5,735 bases of DNA. Source: a bacterium. Its GTDB lineage: Bacteria; Cyanobacteriota; Vampirovibrionia; Gastranaerophilales; Gastranaerophilaceae. The translations under genes and the position numbers were made by a program. Positions 1-5,369 of this stretch are shown one piece after another (within the stretch, counting starts at the first letter, position 1; each line of letters starts with the position of its first letter). The DNA lies in the NCBI GenBank assembly GCA_004558955.1, contig SFZC01000114.1, forward strand, positions 1 through 5,735, written 5' to 3'. A model generated the notes under the pieces. The model saw only the letters and a list, made by a program, of their open reading frames with translations, had not been told where the DNA came from and did no database searches.

Positions 1-13
1 GCTCTTCCGATCT
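1..13. other. Illumina adapter remnant
   Basis: The first 13 bases, GCTCTTCCGATCT, are identical to the 3' end of the common Illumina TruSeq adapter; the reverse complement is AGATCGGAAGAGC. This is untrimmed library sequence at a contig edge, not genomic DNA. Biological sequence therefore starts at about position 14. The remnant is read in frame by the minus-strand gene next to it and adds four false residues (Arg-Ser-Glu-Glu) to its apparent C-terminus. Confidence 0.95.
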
Positions 14-1924
14 TAAAGCGATTGCTCCGCCTGCAACTGATGCCATTTTTATTGCACTGTCAGAAACAGCTTTGTTTGCATCCAGTTCAACATTTTTTGC
101 AGAATCAATCGCCGCAATCGCTTTATCTAAAACCTCATCCGCCGTCAATTCGGCAGTTTTAACACTTTCGTCAACAATATTGAAGCTTTCACCATTTTGC
201 AAAGGGTCTTCAACAAGTTCGCCAAAATTCTCATCTATTGACAATTCAGACTCAGCCAAAGTATCTTCAACTACTAAATTTTCTTCATCTGTTGTCGCTA
301 TTTCTTCTTCATTTGAAGTAACACTTTCTTCCGCAGGTTGTTCAAGTTCAACCGCTGAAATTTCGGCTTTTTCAGGCTCAACAATTTCTGAAGTTTCTTC
401 TTCAACAATAGTCAAATCGTCAAGATTTTCTTCTTTTGGTAAAGTTTCCTCATCTAGCGTAAGTTCATTATCAATATCATTAAGGTTCAGGTTCAAATCG
501 TCCTCAGCTGATTCCGGTTCAGGATTTTCAACGATTTCAGGTTCTTTTTCCTCAGTAATTTCAACTTCGTCTTGATTATCTTCAACGATTAAATCCTCTT
601 CTGTTGCGTTTTCCTCTTGCACAGGCTCAAGATCTTGAGCCTCTTCTGCTTTTTCCGTCTCGTCAATCGGCTGAACATCAATATCAAACGATAAATCCTC
701 GTCAATATCGCCAAGTGTCAAATCATCATCAGAAATTTGTGACAAAGTATCTTCAACGATTTCAGGTGTTCCATCTTCTGATTGTGCCTGAGCTTCGGCT
801 TCTGCAGTTACATCTTCTTCTTTTAAAGTATCAATATCAAAAATTGTCGGAGTATCCTCTTCCACAATGCCTGCAACATCTTCTTGAGCCTGCTCAGGTT
901 CTTTAATAGTCAAATCCGCACCTTCTGTCAAATCTTCGACAACATTTTCAGTCTCTTGCTCGATTTCATCCGTGTTCAGAATTTCAAGCTCAGGCAATTT
1001 CTTTTCGTCTTCCGCTGATTTTTCAGCAGCATCAACGACTTGAGCAGCCGCACCCAAAACTTCGGTTGTTGCAACGGCGACATCTTTTGCCTGTTCAAAA
1101 ACATCTTCAGCTTTTGCTTTTTGCTCTTCTACAACAGCTTTCACACCCTCTTGTAAAATTTCTTCCGTTGTCAAAGCCGCAATCCCAGGAACCGCTTTTG
1201 CTTCGTTTTGTTTTTTAATCTCAATTCTTTCCAGTAAAACCGAAGATACTTGGCTTGACAGCACCTCAAAATTATCAAATTCGGCAACGCTGTCTCTCAA
1301 CATCGAATCCGTCAACATAAGTTTTAAAAACTCTTTTTGCCCTTCCAAATCAAGATTATGGTCGGAATAATCAACAGACAACGCACGCCCTCTCAAAAAT
1401 TCGGCATTGGTTAATTTTGAATCACGGGTTTCTGCGTATTGAGAAATTTTATCAAGCAACATTTTTGCAGGAACTAAAGTTTCTTTTTTGACAAAATAAT
1501 AATCATCATTTGCATAGTTTTTGTTGATTTGAGAAGGTTTGAAATACCCTAAAATTTCGGCATCTTTCATATTTTTAGAAATCTTCAAAACAACATAAAT
1601 ATCAGGAGTAATTTCTAATTCAAAATGTGATTTTGGTACAAAAATCTTGTCTTCATCAAAAATTGTACGCACATCAATATGAATATTTGGCAAAATAACA
1701 TCGGCAATATCAATATTTTCAATAATTTTAGAAATGGAGTGCATTGAAATTACATCTTCGGTTTTAATTCCGTTCTCAGCCAAAAATTTTATAAATAACT
1801 CCGAGCCTAAAACGTTGATATATGCACGGTTTCGCACCTCTGCATTCACAAAACGTTTGGACATAAAATCCGCTTCCGTATAATTTTCCTTACCAATTTC
1901 CAAAACTATGCCTGTATTTGCCAT
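14..1924 (-). CDS. DUF1822-like protein with long acidic C-terminal region (3'-truncated)
   Basis: This open frame of 637 genuine codons has no stop before the left edge, so the C-terminus is missing. It starts at ATG 1924-1922, ten bases after a GGGAGG Shine-Dalgarno (1935-1940). Residues 1-235 look globular and begin MANTGIVLEIGKENY. The pattern at about 30-130 (RNRAYINVLGSELF, then VILPNIHIDVR, VPKSHFELEI and DAEILGYFKP) recalls the cyanobacterial DUF1822 family: a conserved helix with 'YLNTLAVYAVN', then a 'vadL.lPglg.lecRpv' strand, a 'vPpEvw' stretch and 'ATLLGF'. That match is from memory and tentative. Residues 236-310 are Ala/Lys/Glu-rich and probably helical. Residues 311-595 are dominated by Glu and Asp with repeated short cores (EDLTE, DDDLTLGD, DEDLSFD, EDDLNLN, LDDLTIVEEE), which suggests an extended, disordered, negatively charged region. 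Residues 596-637 turn Ala-rich and end in a hydrophobic, Gly-containing stretch (MASVAGGAIAL), possibly the start of a membrane or packing helix. There is no signal peptide. Its function is unknown. Confidence 0.85.
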
Positions 1925-1934
1925 GTTAAAAATT

Positions 1935-1940
1935 CCTCCC
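1935..1940 (-). promoter_or_regulatory. Shine-Dalgarno of the acidic-tailed gene
   Basis: The minus strand reads GGGAGGA, then an AT-rich spacer (ten bases after the GGGAGG core) before the ATG at 1924. This supports that start for a frame otherwise bounded by the window edge. Confidence 0.8.
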
Positions 1941-1944
1941 TCTA

Positions 1945-1958
1945 CATCTATATAGATG
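1945..1958. repeat. 14-base perfect palindrome, possible operator
   Basis: CATCTATATAGATG is its own reverse complement. It lies 20 bases upstream of the minus-strand start at 1924, just before that gene's Shine-Dalgarno, within the divergent intergenic region. The position fits an operator or a 5' leader hairpin for the acidic-tailed gene. No regulator gene is visible nearby, and AT-rich palindromes of this size can arise by chance. Confidence 0.45.
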
Positions 1959-2006
1959 ACACATAGTTTAAAAATATTCCAAAAATTAGATTAAGATTTG
2001 TAACAA

Positions 2007-2020
2007 TATTTTGCAAAATA
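2007..2020. repeat. 14-base perfect palindrome in the divergent intergenic region
   Basis: TATTTTGCAAAATA is its own reverse complement and sits near the middle of the region between the two divergent starts (1924 and 2099). It could be a dimeric regulator's site serving either promoter. No clear -35/-10 pair could be assigned with confidence to either gene in this region. The role is a guess from position only. Confidence 0.35.
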
Positions 2021-2070
2021 ATCATATTCGGTCAAAATTAATAAGTCAGGTGTTTTATATGTTATGTGTA

Positions 2071-2091
2071 AAGTGTTAAGTGTTAAGGAGG
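2071..2091 (+). promoter_or_regulatory. Tandem AAGTGTT heptamers running into a strong Shine-Dalgarno
   Basis: AAGTGTT occurs twice back to back (2071-2077 and 2078-2084) and runs into AAGGAGG (2085-2091), which sits seven bases before the ATG at 2099. The near-perfect Shine-Dalgarno and good spacing predict strong translation of the small downstream protein. The heptamer repeat may be slippage-derived and has no known role. Confidence 0.75.
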
Positions 2092-2098
2092 TTTTCTC

Positions 2099-2503
2099 AT
2101 GATGTTAAGTCCTATATCGAATGTAAGATTTGGTTCGGAAGCGGTGGCGGCAGCTCCACAAGAAGCGACAAACAATACTATTAATTTTGAAAGACCCGGA
2201 GCATTTTCAAAACCGATAAACGAAGGTCCGGCAAAAGATGAAGTTAATATTAACAATGGAGAAAAACCTAAAAAGAAACACAAAGTAGCAAAAACTTTGT
2301 TGACACTTGGCGGGATTGCAGTTGCGGTAGCAGCAGCGTTAGTTGCAGGTAACAAAACAGGCGTCTTGAAAACATTAGAAAAAACTGCATTAGAAGGTGC
2401 GGGCTTCCTTGAAAAAGCAGGTCACTACTTGTCTGAAGCAGGTGCGAAAATTGCAGAATACACTTGGGACCCTATCGCAAAATACTTTGCTAAAGGAGCA
2501 TAA
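2099..2503 (+). CDS. Small protein with N-terminal 'SNVRFG' motif and one hydrophobic segment
   Basis: This is a complete 134-residue protein of unknown function. The start is chosen from AAGGAGG seven bases upstream; the ATG is doubled (2099 and 2102), so either Met could initiate. Residues 1-55 are polar and probably unstructured, with the motif SNVRFG at 7-12. Very short N-terminal '(I/V)xFG' motifs are, as I recall, common in hypothetical proteins of gut Gastranaerophilales. A basic cluster KPKKKHK (56-62) precedes a hydrophobic Ala/Val/Leu/Gly stretch at about 66-84, consistent with one membrane-spanning helix. The positive-inside rule would place the N-terminus in the cytoplasm. Residues 87-134 form amphipathic helix-like repeats (LEKTALEGAG, FLEKAGHYLSEAG) ending in a basic aromatic tail (PIAKYFAKGA). 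It has no enzyme motif. It is divergent from the acidic-tailed gene, convergent with the pilin gene, and followed by a terminator hairpin. Confidence 0.85.
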   Translation: MMLSPISNVRFGSEAVAAAPQEATNNTINFERPGAFSKPINEGPAKDEVNINNGEKPKKKHKVAKTLLTLGGIAVAVAAALVAGNKTGVLKTLEKTALEGAGFLEKAGHYLSEAGAKIAEYTWDPIAKYFAKGA

Positions 2504-2522
2504 TTTTAATAAAATTCAAGAA

Positions 2523-2891
2523 TTAAGAATAGCTAAAAAGAGTAGTCAAACGACTGCTCTTTTGTCTGTTTTGGAGATATTTCTTTTCAAAAAATTCAAC
2601 AAAATTTTTGAAAAACTTTACCATTATATTTTTATAAGTTTCATCACGTTCCGCACAAGTCGCAGGACCGTAAGGACTTGTACCCCAATAGTAGCAATTT
2701 GGCGGATAACCAAAATCGTTTGCAACAATATCAAGTGCCTGTTGCAAAACCAAATATTTCTTTTTGAATTGTTTTTTCAGGACATATTTTTGACATCTCA
2801 TCGCAAGCGAAGGGATTGTGATTGCGGCAATTACACCGACAATTCCAAGCGTTACAAGAACTTCCGCCAGTGTAAATGCACGTTTTTTCAT
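2523..2891 (-). CDS. Type IV pilin-like (pseudopilin) protein, short and probably 3'-truncated
   Basis: This encodes 122 residues from ATG 2891-2889. That start is preferred over the upstream in-frame ATG at 2966 because it puts the class III leader at the N-terminus and is preceded by AAGGAG (2903-2908, spacer 11). The leader MKKRA is followed by the pilin hydrophobic helix FTLAEVLVTLGIVGV, with Glu at mature position +5. Prepilin peptidase would cut after Ala5; Ala at -1 replaces the usual Gly, which is tolerated. The mature protein would sit in the membrane through this helix and then assemble into a pilus or secretion-type pseudopilus. The globular part is very short, with Cys66 and Cys79 as a possible disulfide around a Tyr/Trp/Gly/Pro-rich loop (YYWGTSPYGP). 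The last residues (about SSRLTTL) are encoded by the terminator stem, and the tail lacks the conserved globular look of the rest. Related proteins are usually longer, as I recall, so a lost 3' end is likely. Confidence 0.8.
   Translation of the reverse strand: MKKRAFTLAEVLVTLGIVGVIAAITIPSLAMRCQKYVLKKQFKKKYLVLQQALDIVANDFGYPPNCYYWGTSPYGPATCAERDETYKNIMVKFFKNFVEFFEKKYLQNRQKSSRLTTLFSYS
2536..2563. terminator. Bidirectional rho-independent terminator
   Basis: A 12-bp stem (2536-2547 with 2552-2563, one T-G wobble) closes a four-base loop AAAC. On the plus strand it lies 33 bases after the stop of the 2099-2503 gene; its T-run is the 3' arm itself (CTCTTTT, then GTCTGTTTT). On the minus strand the stem is followed at once by TTTTT, giving a terminator in that direction too. 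It lies inside the last codons of the convergent pilin-like gene. Confidence 0.8.
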
Positions 2892-2902
2892 ATTTTCGTG
2901 TA

Positions 2903-2908
2903 CTCCTT
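2903..2908 (-). promoter_or_regulatory. Shine-Dalgarno fixing the pilin start
   Basis: AAGGAG on the minus strand lies 11 bases before the ATG at 2891. It decides for the short leader MKKRA and against the in-frame ATG at 2966, whose extra 25 codons are translated from the palindromic repeat at 2928-2949. Confidence 0.7.
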
Positions 2909-2927
2909 TTCCTGTTATTTGAAACAG

Positions 2928-2949
2928 ATTCCGGATCGAAGTCCGGAAT
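2928..2949. repeat. GC-rich palindromic (REP-like) element
   Basis: ATTCCGGA (2928-2935) and TCCGGAAT (2942-2949) form a perfect 8-bp stem around the six-base loop TCGAAG, followed by GACAGC. The arm is much richer in GC than its surroundings. Similar 'ATTCCGGA...TCCGGAATGACA' palindromes are dispersed in many bacterial genomes, so this may be one copy of an interspersed family. It lies in the 5' leader region of the pilin-like gene. The stem is not followed by a T-run on either strand, so it is not a standard terminator. Confidence 0.65.
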
Positions 2950-3022
2950 GACAGCTTGGTGAGCATAGCAATGCCAACCTACTTTACTGTTTTAAATTCG
3001 TTCTTATTCCACATAGAAACAG

Positions 3023-3053
3023 AAAGATACGGTAATTACTTTACCGTATCTTT
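3023..3053. terminator. Terminator hairpin after the glycosylase gene
   Basis: AAAGATACGGTAA (3023-3035) and TTACCGTATCTTT (3041-3053) form a perfect 13-bp stem around TTACT. It lies 35 bases past the stop of the minus-strand uracil-DNA glycosylase gene, so it most likely ends that transcript. Curiously, the better T-run (TTTTTT, 3051-3056) is on the plus strand, where no gene is seen upstream. On the minus strand the stem is followed by CTGTTTC. It may act in both directions and insulate the pilin gene. Confidence 0.75.
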
Positions 3054-3087
3054 TTTGCGTGAATATGAAACAAATTTCAAGTTTTGG

Positions 3088-3735
3088 CTAGACCATAGCC
3101 ATTTCCTTATTGAAAGGGTTGCAGCTGGGACACACCTGTGTATCACCCAAAATTTCAGACTTGATTGTTGACAAGTCTTGTTGCATCAATCTCCTAGGTG
3201 CCCCTTCCTCCATTGAGTGGTTTCTCAATAGGTATGACGGGTGGAATATAGCCATTGCTCTATAATCCTTGCCATTAATATTTACATTAAACCAATTTCC
3301 TCTAACCTTTGAAATCTGAACCTTTTTATCATGCCAGAAGGATTTTAGAGAAGTTGCTCCGCAGAAAATAATTGCTTTCGGGTTCATAATATCAATTTGT
3401 GCAGTCATATATTTTGAACACATTGACTTTTCAACATCAGTTGGAACACGATTTTCAGGCGGACGACATTTCACGGTATTTATAATATACAAATCATCTT
3501 GGCGTGAAATTCCCGCTTCTTCCAAAAATTGGTTTAACAACTTACCCGCTCTGCCAACAAACGGAGTGCCTGTTTCATCTTCTGTTTCACCGGGTGCTTC
3601 ACCAATTAGAACAATTTTTGCGGTTTCAGGATTTCCGTCTGAAAAAACAATATTGTTACGAGTGCTGCCCAATGCACAATCCATACAGTTTTGACATTTT
3701 GCCTCGACTATATCCAAACATCCCTTTTTAATCAT
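3088..3735 (-). CDS. Family 4 (iron-sulfur) uracil-DNA glycosylase
   Basis: This 215-residue cytoplasmic protein removes uracil, from cytosine deamination or dUTP misincorporation, at the start of base excision repair. Hallmarks of the type 4 family are visible. Cys17-x2-Cys20 and Cys90-x15-Cys106 have the spacing of its 4Fe-4S ligands; Cys14 adds an ambiguity in the first pair. Motif 1 is GEAPGETEDETGTPFVGRAG at 45-64, with the uracil-pocket residues. VKCRPPENR is at 88-96, and motif 2, HPSYLLRN, is at 165-172, where the His contacts uracil and the loop enters the minor groove. The length is usual for the family. The start is supported by AAGGAG (3747-3752) eleven bases upstream. After the catalytic fold comes a short tail with an extra Cys202-Pro-Ser-Cys205 pair that is not part of the core. 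It lies 35 bases downstream of the symporter gene on the same strand with no terminator between, so co-transcription is likely. Confidence 0.93.
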   Translation of the reverse strand: MIKKGCLDIVEAKCQNCMDCALGSTRNNIVFSDGNPETAKIVLIGEAPGETEDETGTPFVGRAGKLLNQFLEEAGISRQDDLYIINTVKCRPPENRVPTDVEKSMCSKYMTAQIDIMNPKAIIFCGATSLKSFWHDKKVQISKVRGNWFNVNINGKDYRAMAIFHPSYLLRNHSMEEGAPRRLMQQDLSTIKSEILGDTQVCPSCNPFNKEMAMV

Positions 3736-3770
3736 TAGTTCGCTTTCTCCTTATTTATTAATTAATATGA

Positions 3771-5222
3771 TTAATCATTTTCTTTTCTGAAAAATCCAAC
3801 GTTATACTTGATACAATAACGTTTTAATTCTTTCATTATTATATCAGATAATAAAAATACTGCAATCAAATTCGGAACCGCCAAAAACAAAGTGAACGCA
3901 TCAGACAAATTCACAACGCTTTTCAAGTTCATCGCAGAACCGATTATAATAAACAAACAATAAATAATTTGGAAGGTTCTTGTTGTGAATTTAGATTCCC
4001 CAAACAAAAACGTCCAACTTTTTGTTCCATAATACGAACCGCAAAGCATCGTTGACAAAACAAAACTTGCAGCCATAAAGGTCAACAACACAGGGAAGAA
4101 CGGGCAAACGGTAGCAAAAGCCTTTGAGGTTAATTCAATTCCAACCAAACCACCTGCGTTCAAATAAGCACCCGTAACAACGATAATAAATGCAGTCGCA
4201 GAACCGACAATTACAGTATCTACAAACGGTTGCAACATCGCAATAAAAGCTTGAGCCACAGGTTTACTCGTTTTAACCGCTGAAAACGCAATCGGAGCAG
4301 TACCAAGTCCCGCCTCATTAGCAAACATTGCACGTCTAAATCCCCACAACATACAAGCGAAAACTCCACCCCCAACAGCACTCGGCTTGAACGCTTCTTT
4401 TATAATCAAGGCAAAAGTATGCGGAATATGGTGAATATTCAACACACAAATTACAAATGCCGAAAGCACATACAAACTGCACATTATAGGCGTAACTTTT
4501 GAGGTGAATTTTCCTATTGATTTAATCCCGCCGATAACAGTAATATATGTAATAACCGCAACGATTACCCCAAAAACCCAACGTTCGTTGACAAACAAGC
4601 CCGTAACGTTTGAAATTTGAGTAGTTATCGCATTAATTTGAAACAAATTCCAGCCGCCAATCATTGCAAAAACACAGCAAACAGCATAAATTTTCGCCAA
4701 ACACGGAGCATAAGGTTTTATCCACGGAGCTCTCAACCCGTTAATTATATAATACATCGGTCCACCTGATGAGGTGCCGTCCTTATTAATCTGTCTGAAT
4801 TTTATACCAAGCAAAACTTCTGCAAACTTCAATGCCATTGAAAAAATTCCCGCAACAATCATCCAAAAAATTACCCCGGGACCTCCGACAGAAACAGCCA
4901 AAGCCGAACCTACAACATTGCCCATACCTGCAGATGCCGAAATCGTCGCCGTCAAAGCCTGAAATGATGAAACTTCACCGTGTTTTTTGCGAACGATTGT
5001 ATCATCATGTTTGTATTTTTTTGTGATTAAACTTATTGCATGTTTGAACCCCCAAAAACCGATAAAACGGGTTCTGAAAGAAAAATACAAAGCCGCTACC
5101 ATTAATAAAATTATAAGAAACTCCACACGAACGCCGTGAATCGTTACATGTGAAAAAATTAAACCTGAAATTTTATTTGCAATGGGTGATAAAATGCTAT
5201 CTATTTGGCTATCTAAATTCAT
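3771..5222 (-). CDS. Alanine/glycine:cation symporter (AGCS family, AlsT-like)
   Basis: This complete 483-residue inner-membrane transporter of the AGCS family (TC 2.A.25) imports alanine, glycine or a related small amino acid with Na+ or H+. The substrate cannot be told from sequence. About ten or eleven hydrophobic segments are visible. Family motifs appear in order: GEVSSFQALTATISASAGMG at 82-101, leading to GGPGVIFWM (113-121); GGPMYYI at 153-159; GGIKSIGKFTSKVTP at 231-245; FRRAMFANEAGLGTAP at 295-310, the family signature; QPFVDTVIVGSATAF at 331-345; and GSYYGTKSWTFLFG at 395-408. Length and N-terminus fit the family, which supports the ATG at 5222-5220. No Shine-Dalgarno precedes that ATG; instead a promoter-like element ends six bases before it. 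It is followed 35 bases later by the uracil-DNA glycosylase gene on the same strand. No relation in function is evident. Confidence 0.95.
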   Translation of the reverse strand: MNLDSQIDSILSPIANKISGLIFSHVTIHGVRVEFLIILLMVAALYFSFRTRFIGFWGFKHAISLITKKYKHDDTIVRKKHGEVSSFQALTATISASAGMGNVVGSALAVSVGGPGVIFWMIVAGIFSMALKFAEVLLGIKFRQINKDGTSSGGPMYYIINGLRAPWIKPYAPCLAKIYAVCCVFAMIGGWNLFQINAITTQISNVTGLFVNERWVFGVIVAVITYITVIGGIKSIGKFTSKVTPIMCSLYVLSAFVICVLNIHHIPHTFALIIKEAFKPSAVGGGVFACMLWGFRRAMFANEAGLGTAPIAFSAVKTSKPVAQAFIAMLQPFVDTVIVGSATAFIIVVTGAYLNAGGLVGIELTSKAFATVCPFFPVLLTFMAASFVLSTMLCGSYYGTKSWTFLFGESKFTTRTFQIIYCLFIIIGSAMNLKSVVNLSDAFTLFLAVPNLIAVFLLSDIIMKELKRYCIKYNVGFFRKEND

Positions 5223-5228
5223 ACTCTA

Positions 5229-5256
5229 ATTGTATAATAAACAGATTATTTTTCAA
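5229..5256 (-). promoter_or_regulatory. Sigma-70-type promoter giving a probable leaderless symporter mRNA
   Basis: On the minus strand TTGAAA (5251-5256) and TACAAT (5229-5234) are separated by 16 bases, each one mismatch from the -35 and -10 consensus. The -10 ends only six bases before the symporter ATG at 5222, so transcription would begin at or next to the start codon. The absence of a Shine-Dalgarno (the bases before ATG are TAGAGT) agrees with a leaderless message. In such AT-rich DNA, promoter-like matches occur by chance. Confidence 0.5.
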
Positions 5257-5320
5257 AATCAGAGGAAATTTTTATAAATTATTTAATACGACCGAAAGCT
5301 CCGCAAACAGGTTAAATAGA

Positions 5321-5352
5321 GTGGCACGGTGTTGAAATCAACCCCGTGCCAC
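5321..5352. terminator. GC-rich hairpin after the right-edge gene
   Basis: GTGGCACGG (5321-5329) and CCGTGCCAC (5344-5352) form a perfect 9-bp stem. One T-C mismatch follows, then an inner pairing GTT/AAC around GAAATC. The hairpin lies 17 bases beyond the stop of the minus-strand gene ending at 5370, where a terminator is expected. On the minus strand it is followed by TCTATTT, a weak T-run. Its position between two minus-strand genes suggests it separates the right-edge gene from the symporter transcript. Confidence 0.7.
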
Positions 5353-5369
5353 ATACAAAAAACGTGTCG

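Noticed and set aside
72..906. Two plus-strand open frames (72-575 and 604-906), rich in Ser and in Gln/Leu respectively
   Set aside because: They are the antisense of the acidic region of the minus-strand gene; Glu/Asp codons read backwards give this biased composition. They have no Shine-Dalgarno and no family resemblance.
2083..2355. Minus-strand open frame with a hydrophobic stretch
   Set aside because: It is the antisense shadow of the 2099-2503 gene, whose strong Shine-Dalgarno and start decide the strand.
2892..2966. N-terminal extension of the pilin-like protein from ATG 2966
   Set aside because: It would bury the class III leader 25 residues inside the protein. The extra codons come from the palindromic element, and a good Shine-Dalgarno lies just before the ATG at 2891.
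2956..3171. Plus-strand 71-residue open frame
   Set aside because: It runs through a terminator hairpin and into the antisense of the glycosylase gene, with no ribosome binding site or recognisable motif.
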